DNA of 64,000 bases from an uncultured Flavobacteriaceae bacterium (GCA_947495135.1 CANLXN010000004.1:248001-312000); one strand, 5' to 3'. Numbered from the stretch's first letter, positions 1 to 8,526 are shown. Notes: generated by a model from the letters alone, not told the origin. Numbers and translations are program-made.

Positions 1-69
1 GGCACTATTTCCAAGATGACGATTGGCATCCACATCGCTCCATCTAATTTCAAATTCTTTTAAATGCAT
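1..69 (-). CDS. Acyl-CoA thioesterase-like hotdog protein, N-terminal fragment
   Basis: The first 23 codons of a gene that continues off the left edge. The start is ATG at 69-67, and the frame is open to base 1. The translation contains RWSDVDANRHLGNSA, which resembles the N-terminal active-site region of 4-hydroxybenzoyl-CoA thioesterase (hotdog fold) proteins, where the Asp of the DVDA stretch is the catalytic position. It would hydrolyse acyl-CoA thioesters in the cytoplasm. It begins 3 bases after the stop of the hydrolase upstream, so it is probably the third gene of the TetR-hydrolase-thioesterase transcript. The family call rests on a short fragment. Confidence 0.7.
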   Translation of the reverse strand, partial: MHLKEFEIRWSDVDANRHLGNSA

Positions 70-72
70 ATT

Positions 73-903
73 TTAATTTTTTATAAACTGAATTACTTTG
101 TCAACTGTGTCTACACCTTTTAAGTTATGATCCTGTCCTTGAGTAAAAAAAGTTTGTATCAATGCTTGGCCCTCTGCAGCTCTTTGTATTGGCTCGAAGG
201 GTGTTATCTTATCATTTTTTTCATGGACAACCAATAATGGCTGCTTCACCTGTTGAAAAAAATGTGCAATTGAAATTTCACTATGGTGTATTTTCAAAAC
301 CGAATTAATCTTCGTTTCTAAATTAGATATTGCGCGCTTCGATAAACCCAGCATCTCTCTAAAATAAACAAAAATTGCATCCATTCCTGAAGGAGATCCC
401 ATGATTACAAAACTCTTAACAGGTATATCTTTACTATGTAAGTAGGCATAACTCCCCACCAAACTTCCAAGAGAATGACATACGAGTGTATCTATACTTC
501 CAATGATACTCAAAGACTGTTCAAGGGCATTGCGGTAAATTTCAACATTGAGATGGTTTCCCTTGGCCATTCCATGTCCGGGCGCATCTAAAGCATATAC
601 CGTATACTCATCTTCTTCCAGCTGTTTAGCATATGGAAGCCACCGCTGAGAATTACTCATCCAACCGTGCAGAAATAATATTTTTTTTGGTCCTGAACCC
701 CACTTGTGCAAGGCGGCTGAGTGGCCATCCACATTCAAAAACGCCGTATCCGATTTTTCTAGAAATGCTTTTCCTTTTTCTGATATTCCTACTCGTTTGA
801 CCTTACATAGAAGGTTGAACGAATATTCTGCATTCCATTTTGGAAACCATACTGCCGTAATGTTGATAAAACCGCCCATTACTTTAATTATCAATCTTTT
901 CAT
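73..903 (-). CDS. Alpha/beta hydrolase
   Basis: A 276-residue cytoplasmic alpha/beta-hydrolase. FLHGW forms the oxyanion strand near residue 80, and the nucleophile elbow CHSLGS puts Ser near 144. An Asp in the HEKNDKITP stretch and a His in GQDHN near the C-terminus complete the likely triad. I place the start at ATG 903 (MKRLIIK); an upstream TTG lies inside the palindromic operator and is unlikely to be used. The gene follows the TetR gene with a 43-base gap that carries its own copy of the operator, so it is probably repressed separately by that regulator. The substrate cannot be read from the sequence; an ester or acyl-CoA-linked substrate would fit the adjacent thioesterase. Confidence 0.85.
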   Translation of the reverse strand: MKRLIIKVMGGFINITAVWFPKWNAEYSFNLLCKVKRVGISEKGKAFLEKSDTAFLNVDGHSAALHKWGSGPKKILFLHGWMSNSQRWLPYAKQLEEDEYTVYALDAPGHGMAKGNHLNVEIYRNALEQSLSIIGSIDTLVCHSLGSLVGSYAYLHSKDIPVKSFVIMGSPSGMDAIFVYFREMLGLSKRAISNLETKINSVLKIHHSEISIAHFFQQVKQPLLVVHEKNDKITPFEPIQRAAEGQALIQTFFTQGQDHNLKGVDTVDKVIQFIKN

Positions 904-913
904 AGTCCAGCTA

Positions 914-929
914 GATACCAATTGGTATC
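914..929. promoter_or_regulatory. Palindromic operator in front of the hydrolase gene
   Basis: GATACCAATTGGTATC is a perfect 16-base palindrome ending 10 bases before the hydrolase ATG. The same half-sites, GATACC and GGTATC with a 4-base centre, recur at 1560-1575 in front of the TetR gene. Two matched sites flanking a TetR-family gene are the classic pattern of an autoregulated repressor. The assignment to this TetR protein is inference. Confidence 0.75.
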
Positions 930-946
930 AATTAAATTAAATTTTT

Positions 947-1552
947 TTATTCACCTACTTTAAGCACGGACATCTCTTTAACCAGAGATCTCAGATGCTC
1001 GATCGTCTGTAAAAGCGAAGTCTTATTGCGCTCCAATTTACTCATCATAATTCCACCCTCTAATGTTGCAATAAAAATAGTTGCATACATTGCTGCGCTT
1101 ATGTCCCCTTTTATTTGTTTGTTCTTAATTCCGTTATCAATCATTTTAATCACAGATGCCTTAAGCTGGGCCAAAATATTAAAGGCCTGTTGCCTCAACA
1201 CGGTGTTGCCATCATCGGCTTCTACCGCGGCATTAAGCAAAGGGCATCCACCTTCATACAATGGTGTATGCATATAAGTTTCGAAAAAAGTAAACATGGC
1301 CTCTGTCTTTAACTGAAAGGTTTTCGCCGCTCGAATGGATGATCCCAATTCGGTAAACATCAGTTTAGCCATACTCCGCAGCGCTTCCTGCTCTAGATCT
1401 GCCTTATTCTCGAAATGCCGATAAATGGCGCCTTTCGTAAAACCAGTAGCTTTAGTAATGTCGCTTATAGAAGTTGCCTTATAGCCTTGAGTATTGAAGA
1501 GGTTTGCACTCTCTTTAATAATAATGCTTTTAGTGCTTTCTGAATTTCGCAT
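947..1552 (-). CDS. TetR/AcrR family transcriptional regulator
   Basis: A 201-residue one-component repressor. The N-terminal helix-turn-helix is evident in the stretch from TKSIIIKESANLF to GAIYRHFENK (residues about 5-52), the usual TetR DNA-binding fold. The remaining 150 residues form the variable ligand-binding and dimerisation helices. ATG 1552 is preferred over a TTG two codons upstream because the operator at 1560-1575 lies immediately upstream. It heads an apparent three-gene unit with the hydrolase and the thioesterase. The likely ligand is a hydrophobic or acyl compound handled by those enzymes; that is inference. Confidence 0.9.
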   Translation of the reverse strand: MRNSESTKSIIIKESANLFNTQGYKATSISDITKATGFTKGAIYRHFENKADLEQEALRSMAKLMFTELGSSIRAAKTFQLKTEAMFTFFETYMHTPLYEGGCPLLNAAVEADDGNTVLRQQAFNILAQLKASVIKMIDNGIKNKQIKGDISAAMYATIFIATLEGGIMMSKLERNKTSLLQTIEHLRSLVKEMSVLKVGE

Positions 1553-1559
1553 GGTCAAA

Positions 1560-1575
1560 GATACCGATTGGTATC
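1560..1575. promoter_or_regulatory. Palindromic operator in front of the TetR gene
   Basis: GATACCGATTGGTATC carries the same 6-base half-sites and 4-base centre as the site at 914-929 and ends 7 bases before the TetR ATG. The symmetry extends outward by two bases on each side (AA and TT). It is a likely autoregulatory operator. Confidence 0.75.
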
Positions 1576-1607
1576 TTAATAAATTATAACAAACTGTTAA
1601 AAATGAA

Positions 1608-1639
1608 AATGCCTTATTACAACTTAGTAATAAGGCATT
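1608..1639 (-). terminator. Rho-independent terminator after the SDR gene
   Basis: A 13-base perfect stem (AATGCCTTATTAC with GTAATAAGGCATT) and a 6-base loop, followed on the minus strand by the T-rich run TTTTCATTTTT. It lies just downstream of the SDR stop and separates that unit from the TetR-hydrolase unit. Confidence 0.8.
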
Positions 1640-1657
1640 AACACGGAACTGAGCAAT

Positions 1658-2410
1658 TTAGATCTGACTCATTCCTCCATCCACTTCCAGCTCAATTCCA
1701 TTTACATAACTTGCCTCATCACTAGCGAGAAATAAAACCCCTCCAGCAACTTCGTTTGCTTCGCCAAACCGTTTCAATGGGACTCCTTGTGCAAAAGAGG
1801 CACCCATTTCTTCAACCTGCGACTCCGTCATACCATCCATCTTATTGTATATAGGTGTTCCTATAGGTCCCGGGGCAATAGAGTTGACTCTTATATTTCT
1901 AGGTGCCAATTCGCTAGTCAATACTCGTGCAAAAGCACGTAAAGCACCTTTGGTAGCACTGTATACTCCCGCTCCTTCAAAGCCTTTTTGATGAACAATA
2001 GAAGTATTGAATATAATGTTCGCCCCATCTTTTAGATTTGGAATAGCCTCTTTAACTAAAAACGCCGGTCCCTTGATGTTAATGTCGAATTGGTTATCAA
2101 AGAAATCTTCCGTGATTTGATCGGATGGTGCGAATTGAGCCACCCCTGCATTTGCGAATAAGACATCTATTTTTCCATAAGAAGCTACTGCTGCTTCAAT
2201 TAAGTTTTTATTTTCGGCTGGTTTTGCTTGATTCGCAAGCACTGCCTTAAAATCTCCAGACAGCTCTTTAGAAACCTCATCTAAGGCGTCTTGACGGCGG
2301 CCAGAAAAAACCACTTTGGCTCCTTCCTTTAAAAAGCCTTTTACTACTGCTAGTCCAATCCCTGAATTCCCTCCAGTTACGACTACTACTTTGTTTTCAA
2401 ATTTTCCCAT
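1658..2410 (-). CDS. SDR family NAD(P)-dependent oxidoreductase
   Basis: A 250-residue classical short-chain dehydrogenase/reductase. The Rossmann glycine motif TGGNSGIG is at about 12-19, NAG at about 86-88, the catalytic Ser in the FNTSIVH stretch, and YSATK near 150-154 supplies the Tyr-Lys pair. It has the usual C-terminal VDGG ending. It is transcribed after the TetR gene upstream (62-base gap from that stop) and carries an operator-like inverted repeat 28-43 bases before its start. This layout suggests the enzyme is induced by the ligand of that regulator. Substrate unknown; a carbonyl or quinone reduction is the commonest role of such TetR-linked SDRs. Confidence 0.92.
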   Translation of the reverse strand: MGKFENKVVVVTGGNSGIGLAVVKGFLKEGAKVVFSGRRQDALDEVSKELSGDFKAVLANQAKPAENKNLIEAAVASYGKIDVLFANAGVAQFAPSDQITEDFFDNQFDINIKGPAFLVKEAIPNLKDGANIIFNTSIVHQKGFEGAGVYSATKGALRAFARVLTSELAPRNIRVNSIAPGPIGTPIYNKMDGMTESQVEEMGASFAQGVPLKRFGEANEVAGGVLFLASDEASYVNGIELEVDGGMSQI

Positions 2411-2438
2411 TTTCTAAATATTTAGCTTAAATTAATAT

Positions 2439-2454
2439 TGGAACGTTCGTTCCA
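2439..2454. promoter_or_regulatory. Operator-like inverted repeat before the SDR gene
   Basis: TGGAACGTTCGTTCCA has two 7-base arms (TGGAACG and CGTTCCA) around TT. A related 16-mer sits before the neighbouring TetR gene at 3081-3096, with 12 of 16 bases the same. It is a likely binding site of that regulator. Confidence 0.7.
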
Positions 2455-2472
2455 TTTTATAGTAAAAAAATT

Positions 2473-3054
2473 TTACGCGATGGACTTCAATATATTATGA
2501 ATGATCCCTTTTAAAATAACTTCATCTTTTATATTCATACCTGTAATTCTAAACCCTTGGAATGCACTTACCAAATAATGAGCAATTACAATGCTTTGAT
2601 CGTCTTTTCGAATGGAACCTTCCCGTTGCCCCCTCGTAACAATGGCATCAAAAAACTCGACAAACTGTTCTTGGTTCCCCTTAAGTATTCTATGAAGGTC
2701 TTTGTGTTGGTTTCCTAATTCGGTATTGCAATTGATCAACATGCAACCCTTATTGTCTGCATCATTCAGGATATCATTCATGGCATATAAAAACAATAAA
2801 CCAATCGTTTCAATTGCATTCTTATTCTGCTCAACAGCCTTGTTTCTGAATTTCTTACCCTCCTCTTTATACTTCAACAGTGTCATTTCATACAATTCCA
2901 TTTTACTGCCAAAAGAATTGTAAATACTGCTTCTATTGAGTCCAGTAGCGTCAACAAGATCTTGCATAGACGTCCCATTATATCCCTTAATCCAGAATAA
3001 ATTTTTCGCGCTATCTAACACTTCTTCTCTAACAAAAACTTCGGATCTCGGCAT
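2473..3054 (-). CDS. TetR/AcrR family transcriptional regulator
   Basis: A 193-residue regulator with an N-terminal TetR helix-turn-helix: LDSAKNLFWIKGYNGTSMQD, then GLNRSSIYNSFGSK at residues about 12-53. The C-terminal half is helical and resembles TetR_C domains of the YxaF/AcrR type. ATG 3054 is chosen over an upstream TTG at 3063. The gene is co-directional with the downstream SDR gene, and inverted repeats of one family precede both. It is probably an autoregulated repressor of the SDR. Confidence 0.9.
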   Translation of the reverse strand: MPRSEVFVREEVLDSAKNLFWIKGYNGTSMQDLVDATGLNRSSIYNSFGSKMELYEMTLLKYKEEGKKFRNKAVEQNKNAIETIGLLFLYAMNDILNDADNKGCMLINCNTELGNQHKDLHRILKGNQEQFVEFFDAIVTRGQREGSIRKDDQSIVIAHYLVSAFQGFRITGMNIKDEVILKGIIHNILKSIA

Positions 3055-3080
3055 ACCACTCAATTACTTTTCAAAGATAA

Positions 3081-3096
3081 TGAAACGATCATTTCA
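3081..3096. promoter_or_regulatory. Operator-like inverted repeat before the second TetR gene
   Basis: TGAAACGATCATTTCA is a near-palindrome 27 bases upstream of ATG 3054. It aligns without gaps to the site at 2439-2454, differing at four positions. Weaker symmetry than the other site. Confidence 0.55.
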
Positions 3097-3117
3097 TAAA
3101 AAATTATTGGGATAAAT

Positions 3118-4818
3118 TTATGAAATTGAAGGTTGGTTATTCAATTCACCTAAGAACTGATGTACTTGACTTACCGCCATGGATCCTTCCCCCACGGCAG
3201 ATGCCACTCGTTTCACCGAACCCTTTCTTACATCACCTACTGCAAAGAACCCTGGAATGGTCGTTTCTAAAGATTGTGGCATTCTATTTTGATAGATTTT
3301 ACAATTGTGCAAATGCTCTTCCTTAATTCCAGGTCCGGTACAGATAAATCCACGCTCGTCTGTTTCCACTAGACCTTTTAACCAATCTGTGCAGGGTCTT
3401 GCCCCTATAAACGTAAACAAATTGGTTATATCGCTTTTTGTTTCGGTCCCTAGAGAAGTTAAAGTAACTGCTTCTAAATGGTTTTTACCATGCAATGCGG
3501 TTACTTCCGTATTTAGCAATACTTCTATATTAGGAGAGGCAATTATTCTTTGAACTAAATAATCGCTCATTTTAGCTCCTAAGTCTTCTCCCCGTAAAAC
3601 TACTAGTACTTTTTTTGCATGATTGGCTAAAAATAGTGCTGCCTGACCGGCACTATTTCCTCCACCCACTACCCCTACCATTTCATCCTTACATGATGCA
3701 GCATTCATCCCTGTGGCAGAATAATACACACCGCTTCCTTCAAAATCTTTTAAATTTTCGATAGGAAGTTCTCGGTAATTGGCTCCAGTTGCTGCAACTA
3801 GCGACTTTGCTTTTATCACTTTGCCATTAGACGCTTCTAGAATAAAATACGCCCCTGTATGTGAAATTTTTTCTGCTTTATGCGGAATGGAAATATTACA
3901 ACCAAACTTTTGGGCTTGGACATACGCCTTGTTTGCTAAATCACTTCCTGAAACGCCCGTTGGAAATCCAAGATAATTTTCGATTTTGGAACTTTTTCCA
4001 GCCTGACCTCCAGGTGCATTGCTGTCAATCGTAACTACGCTCAACCCCTCAGAAGCAGCATAAACACTCGCCGCCAATCCGGCAGGGCCTGCTCCAATTA
4101 TCAATACATCAAACAATTCATCTTCAAAATCCATGAGCACACCACTGTATCGCGCTACTTCATCGATAGACGGATTCAGGCAAGTCTTTCCTTCGCTTGT
4201 TATTAGTATTGGTAGATCTTCTGGTTCTAGATTAAAATTCCTCAGAAGTTCGATCGCTTCTTCCGAAAAATCCACATCTAAGAAATTGTACCAGATATGA
4301 TTCTTATCCATGAAATCACGAATAGCATAGGTGGCCTTCGAATTTCCTGACCCTACCAACTTAATACCTCCGGTAAATTCGGAGAGAACCGTTTCCTGTC
4401 TTAATAAAAAGGCATTCAATAATACATCGCTAATATCACTGTGCTTGGCTATAGCTTCCTTCAGGTTTTGAGGAGAAATTCGAATGAGAGAAGTCCCTGG
4501 TTTCGCTACTGCATGGAACTGAGCTCCTCTATTCGATAACATTCCACTATCTCCTGTAAATTCATTTTTTCCATGATCTACAATACTGTTATTATTGTTA
4601 TACGGGTCGATAATAGAGACCTCACCTTTCAGAATAACAAAAAAGTCGTACAGATTATCCCCTAACGTAAAAACTCTCGTTTCCTTCTCATGGGTCTCTT
4701 CAGTTCCATATGCCTTTAATGTTCTAATTTGCCCCTGTGTAAGTTCAGGGAATCTTGGATCGTTCATATTAATATTTACTAAGTTCTTGATGGACATAAC
4801 ACCACATCCAACGTTCAT
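3118..4818 (-). CDS. FAD-dependent oxidoreductase, thioredoxin-reductase-like, with N-terminal cNMP-binding-like domain
   Basis: A 566-residue multidomain protein. Residues about 30-145 look like a cyclic-nucleotide-binding (CAP-type) beta-roll. Residues 155-225 resemble a thioredoxin/glutaredoxin fold without a CxxC pair. From 236 on it is a thioredoxin-reductase-like flavoprotein with the FAD motif GAGPAG (242-247), GGQAG (270-274), the NAD(P)H motif GGGNSAG (385-391) and a C-terminal AVGDVR. The redox-active CATC expected before the second Rossmann motif is replaced by SATGMNAASC (367-376), so it is not a true thioredoxin reductase. Its start overlaps the UBP zinc-finger gene; ATG 4797 is an alternative start. 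The electron acceptor is unknown. Confidence 0.85.
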   Translation of the reverse strand: MNVGCGVMSIKNLVNINMNDPRFPELTQGQIRTLKAYGTEETHEKETRVFTLGDNLYDFFVILKGEVSIIDPYNNNNSIVDHGKNEFTGDSGMLSNRGAQFHAVAKPGTSLIRISPQNLKEAIAKHSDISDVLLNAFLLRQETVLSEFTGGIKLVGSGNSKATYAIRDFMDKNHIWYNFLDVDFSEEAIELLRNFNLEPEDLPILITSEGKTCLNPSIDEVARYSGVLMDFEDELFDVLIIGAGPAGLAASVYAASEGLSVVTIDSNAPGGQAGKSSKIENYLGFPTGVSGSDLANKAYVQAQKFGCNISIPHKAEKISHTGAYFILEASNGKVIKAKSLVAATGANYRELPIENLKDFEGSGVYYSATGMNAASCKDEMVGVVGGGNSAGQAALFLANHAKKVLVVLRGEDLGAKMSDYLVQRIIASPNIEVLLNTEVTALHGKNHLEAVTLTSLGTETKSDITNLFTFIGARPCTDWLKGLVETDERGFICTGPGIKEEHLHNCKIYQNRMPQSLETTIPGFFAVGDVRKGSVKRVASAVGEGSMAVSQVHQFLGELNNQPSIS

Positions 4819-5044
4819 TTGGCTCCGCCGAAATTACTACCGCGTGACCGTAGTCCGCCGCATGTTTACTTGCATGCTTATTAGGAGAACTGTCGCAACA
4901 AAGTGTAATTCCACATTGTTGACAGGTTCTTAAATGAACCCAACTATCTCCAGAAATCACACAGGACTCACACTCGTATTTTTTAGTTTGAATTGGATTG
5001 GAAATTGCTAGCAGATGCTCACATTTTTTTATTCGAAAAGCCAT
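4769..5044 (-). CDS. UBP-type zinc finger protein
   Basis: A 91-residue protein consisting almost entirely of a ZnF-UBP fold. Conserved Cys and His ligands are visible in order: CEHL, CESC, CQQCG, CC, HASKH, GH, and a closing WMWCYVH. In eukaryotes this domain binds the C-terminal tail of ubiquitin. In bacteria without ubiquitin the role is unknown. The gene overlaps the start of the flavoprotein gene by 50 bases, which implies coupled translation and a shared function. I recall single-polypeptide combinations of the two domains in other bacteria, which supports the link. Confidence 0.85.
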   Translation of the reverse strand: MAFRIKKCEHLLAISNPIQTKKYECESCVISGDSWVHLRTCQQCGITLCCDSSPNKHASKHAADYGHAVVISAEPNERWMWCYVHQELSKY

Positions 5045-5127
5045 GTATTAAAGTTACAATAGTTCATGCTAATTATCACGATCTTAAGAAAGATTTAGTA
5101 AATTAACGGAATAACCCACCTAAGAAC

Positions 5128-6477
5128 ATGACATTAAAAAAGACTTCGTTTTTTACTGCTAAAATTTTTCCAATACTCCTTGTCAATTTTATTGGAATAT
5201 TAGGTTATAGCATCGTTATTCCCATTTTAATTTTTATTGTTATTGACCTTGGTGGAAACGGTTTTATTTATGGTATTCTTGGTGCCATGTACCCTTTTTT
5301 CCAGTTTATCGGAGCCCCTTTACTAGGCAGGTTGTCCGACAAAATTGGACGAAAAAAAGTCTTAGTAATCTCTCAGGGAGGTACCTTTATTGCTTGGCTC
5401 CTTTTTTTACTAGCCTTTATCATCCCAAAAACTACGCTATGGGAACATAGTTCTGAGCTTACGGGAGACTATCTCATGACCCTTCCATTGGCCGTCATTT
5501 TCATAGCCCGAATTGTAGACGGTTTTACTGGAGGAAATGTTTCTGTAGCAAATGCATATTTAAGTGATATTTCCACGGATGAGGACCGAAATAAAAATTT
5601 CGGGAGAATGGGAGCTTCTACAAGCTTAGGGTTTGTACTAGGTCCAGCAGTAGCGGGAATTTTAGCCTCTACAATTTTAGGGGAAGTACTTCCCCTAATC
5701 TTAGCCGCTGTCATATCGTTAATAGCTATAGTTGTAATAAAATACCAATTAAAAGAAAGTAATCCATGTGCGGTAGACACAGGCAAACTCAAGTATCAAT
5801 CCTTTCGAAGGATTTTTCAGGTCGAGCATAAAAATTGCTATGAGGAAGGAAGTTCAGAATACGCGAATACACAAGGAAAAAGCTTTAAAAGCATCTTAAA
5901 AATATCTAAGATCCCGCTTTTTTATAGTGTATATTTCTTAACGTTTCTAGCCTTTAGCCTATTTTATGCTGGCCTTCCTATTTACGCAAACACAATCCTC
6001 GAGTGGAACGCTACTCAATTGGGAGTTTTCTTAGCCTTCTCAAGCATTGTGATGATTATTGTTCAAGGCCCCGTATTATCGCGTATCTCCAATTCATTTC
6101 GAAATGAAACACTCATATTAGTTGGTTCACTATTACTTGCAGCAGGGTTTATCGGACTTTCATTCAACAGCATGCTAATTATTTACATCGCTAACGCCTT
6201 GTTTTCTATTGGCAACGGACTTATGTGGCCTAGCTTCATGGCGCTACTTTCTAAAACTGGCTCCAAATCGCTCCAAGGAACCATTCAAGGTTATGGCAAC
6301 AGTATGGGAAGCATTGCCAGTATGATTGGTTTAATTATGGGCGGATTATTGTTCGAAGTTATAGGCACCATGGTTTTTACTATGGGAGGAGCCGTATTTC
6401 TAATTGTTTCAGGTTTAATGATCAGTTATTGGTTTAAAGGCAGGTCGGCAAATCAAATATCGGAAACAGTCGTATAA
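5128..6477 (+). CDS. MFS transporter, TetA/multidrug-like
   Basis: A 449-residue inner-membrane major facilitator with about 12 hydrophobic segments in two halves. The loop 2-3 signature GRLSDKIGRKK (near residue 69) is motif A of drug:H+ antiporters, and GFVLGPAVAG in TM5 matches motif C of exporters. A hydrophilic central loop near residues 210-255 contains a Cys and acidic residues. It starts a plus-strand run and is divergent from the UBP/flavoprotein pair. It probably exports a small hydrophobic compound; the substrate is not predictable. Confidence 0.87.
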   Translation: MTLKKTSFFTAKIFPILLVNFIGILGYSIVIPILIFIVIDLGGNGFIYGILGAMYPFFQFIGAPLLGRLSDKIGRKKVLVISQGGTFIAWLLFLLAFIIPKTTLWEHSSELTGDYLMTLPLAVIFIARIVDGFTGGNVSVANAYLSDISTDEDRNKNFGRMGASTSLGFVLGPAVAGILASTILGEVLPLILAAVISLIAIVVIKYQLKESNPCAVDTGKLKYQSFRRIFQVEHKNCYEEGSSEYANTQGKSFKSILKISKIPLFYSVYFLTFLAFSLFYAGLPIYANTILEWNATQLGVFLAFSSIVMIIVQGPVLSRISNSFRNETLILVGSLLLAAGFIGLSFNSMLIIYIANALFSIGNGLMWPSFMALLSKTGSKSLQGTIQGYGNSMGSIASMIGLIMGGLLFEVIGTMVFTMGGAVFLIVSGLMISYWFKGRSANQISETVV

Positions 6478-6539
6478 ATAAATTTTTGCACTTTGATACT
6501 AACATGAATCTCTCTAATTTTATAAAATAAAATTCGCAT

Positions 6540-7556
6540 ATGTATATTAAAAGAAATATTGGTTGGGGACTCATTCTTAGATACGGATGGAAAAATTTAA
6601 TTTTTTTCATACTATATGCCGGCGGTATATTTTCCATCTACCATTTTCTTGACTGGAAGTTTATCAATATTCCGTTTCAACCCTTAAGTGTAATAGGTAT
6701 TGCAGTAGCATTCTATATTGGTTTTAAGAACAGCCAGAGTTATGATCGTTTTTGGGAAGGAAGAAAAATATGGGGTGGAATAGTTAACTACAGCCGCACC
6801 TGGGCAATGCATGTTCTAAGTTTTATACAAACCGATGATTCAGATTACAACAAAAAAGTACATCAAGAAATGATCTACAGGCATATTGCGTGGATTAATG
6901 CACTACGCGTACAGTTAAGGCAACCCAAATCTTGGACGTTGAAAGAAAACAGAATGGTGGAAAAAGTATTCGATAAACACGGAGAACGAAACCTATCCTG
7001 CAACGAAGCTTATAACTATGTAAATTCAGAAGAATTCAAAGATCTTCAAAAAAGAGTGAATCCTGCCACTCATTTAGTGAAAAATCAAGGCTTAGAAATA
7101 CGGGAACTAAAAGACAAGGACATCATCGATGGCTTTCAAGAGGATCAATTGCAATCAGTTTTAGAAGAACTTTACAATCTACAGGGAAAATGCGAACGAA
7201 TAAAAAACACGCCTTTTCCTCGCCAGTATGGTTACTTTTCAAAAGTGTTTACTTGGATCTTTGTCCTATTAATTCCTTTTGGTCTTTTAGATGTATTTCA
7301 AGATTATTCAGCCCAAGCCGTTGATCAAATTGGAGTATGGCATGTAATTCTAATAGTTCCTTTTTCAGTCTTAATATCTTGGATTTTCACCACCATGGAA
7401 AAAGTGGGCGATAATAGCGAAGATCCGTTTGAAGGACGTACTAATGACGTTCCTATGACTGCATTGTGTCGTACCATTGAAATTGATTTGAGAGATATGC
7501 TAGACGAGGAGAGCCTTCCGGAAAACATTCAACCAAAAGACTATATTTTATATTAA
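6540..7556 (+). CDS. Bestrophin-like (UPF0187) membrane channel
   Basis: A 338-residue integral membrane protein of the bacterial bestrophin family, pentameric ion channels of the inner membrane. The N-terminal RYGWKN, the TM2 stretch AFYIGFKNSQSYDRFWEGRK with IWGG after it, and the C-terminal PFEGRTNDVPM, which resembles the bestrophin DPFG-ND-P acidic cluster, are all present. Its TAA is followed at once by the ATG of the next gene, so it is cotranscribed with the YheT-like hydrolase. Bacterial homologues studied so far conduct cations rather than chloride. Confidence 0.87.
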   Translation: MYIKRNIGWGLILRYGWKNLIFFILYAGGIFSIYHFLDWKFINIPFQPLSVIGIAVAFYIGFKNSQSYDRFWEGRKIWGGIVNYSRTWAMHVLSFIQTDDSDYNKKVHQEMIYRHIAWINALRVQLRQPKSWTLKENRMVEKVFDKHGERNLSCNEAYNYVNSEEFKDLQKRVNPATHLVKNQGLEIRELKDKDIIDGFQEDQLQSVLEELYNLQGKCERIKNTPFPRQYGYFSKVFTWIFVLLIPFGLLDVFQDYSAQAVDQIGVWHVILIVPFSVLISWIFTTMEKVGDNSEDPFEGRTNDVPMTALCRTIEIDLRDMLDEESLPENIQPKDYILY

Positions 7557-8516
7557 ATGCCATTAATCTCATCCCCATACCAGGCGAAAGGTCTTTTTCA
7601 AAGCGGACACTTTTCTACTATTTACTCGGCAAAGTTAAGGCCCGTTCCGAGACTATCTCAAGAAAGAGAGCGAATTACCCTCCCCGATAGTGATTTCTTA
7701 GATATTGATTGGTCCTATTCAAACGAACCTTCAACCAAAGTAGCCATTATGCTCCATGGACTTGAAGGAAATGCCCAACGTGTTTACATTAAAGGACAAG
7801 GGAAATATCTTATAGAAAACGGATGGGACGTGGCGGCGGTAAACTATCGCGGTTGTAGTGGAGAACTAAATAATACGTATCAGTCTTACAATGCAGGAAT
7901 GACCGAGGATCTTGCTTCTATCATTGATTTTATTTTGAAAAAAGACCGCTACAAGGAAATCTCGCTCGTAGGTTTCAGTCTTGGTGGTAATCTATTATTG
8001 AAATATTTGGGCGAACCGCGTACCATTCCGAAGGAAATAAAAAAAGGAGTTGCAATTTCAACACCCGTTCATTTACATGGCTCTTTAGAACAATTAGAAG
8101 AATGGCACAACTGGATTTATCGCACTACTTTTCTTTTAGACCTTAAAGGAAAGTACAAATCGAAAATGTTACAACATCCAGAGGAAATGAGACCTGAAGA
8201 CCTCAAACGCATAAAATCCTTACTCGATTTTGATGATATTTATACCGCAAAGGCACACGGATTCAAAAACGCAATGGATTATTATGAAAAGAATAGCAGT
8301 CTTCAATTTTTACCAAATATCCAAGTTCCAACTCTCATTCTAAATGCTGAAAATGACACCTTTTTGTCTGCAGAATGTTACCCTATTGAACTTGCTTCTA
8401 AGTCAAAAAACATTTATCTTGAAACCCCAAAACACGGGGGACATGTAGGTTTCCATGAAACAAACAAACGCTACTATAGTGAGACGCGAACTCTTTCATT
8501 TTTAAACAATAATTAA
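7557..8516 (+). CDS. YheT-like alpha/beta hydrolase
   Basis: A 319-residue protein of the YheT/ABHD1-3 group. LHGLEGN near residue 65, NYRGCSGE near 95, the nucleophile elbow GFSLGGN near 140, Asp in LNAENDTFL near 265 and His in HGGHVGF near 295 form the triad. The opening segment (PYQAKGLFQSGHFSTIYSAKLR) is the usual N-terminus of the family. It abuts the bestrophin stop codon with no gap and is 10 bases from the azurin gene. It probably cleaves a lipid or ester; substrate unknown. Confidence 0.9.
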   Translation: MPLISSPYQAKGLFQSGHFSTIYSAKLRPVPRLSQERERITLPDSDFLDIDWSYSNEPSTKVAIMLHGLEGNAQRVYIKGQGKYLIENGWDVAAVNYRGCSGELNNTYQSYNAGMTEDLASIIDFILKKDRYKEISLVGFSLGGNLLLKYLGEPRTIPKEIKKGVAISTPVHLHGSLEQLEEWHNWIYRTTFLLDLKGKYKSKMLQHPEEMRPEDLKRIKSLLDFDDIYTAKAHGFKNAMDYYEKNSSLQFLPNIQVPTLILNAENDTFLSAECYPIELASKSKNIYLETPKHGGHVGFHETNKRYYSETRTLSFLNNN

Positions 8517-8526
8517 TCGAAAAACT

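Noticed and set aside
4595-4933. Plus-strand 112-codon frame across the flavoprotein/UBP overlap
   Set aside because: No start context or known motif; both minus-strand frames are clearly coding there.
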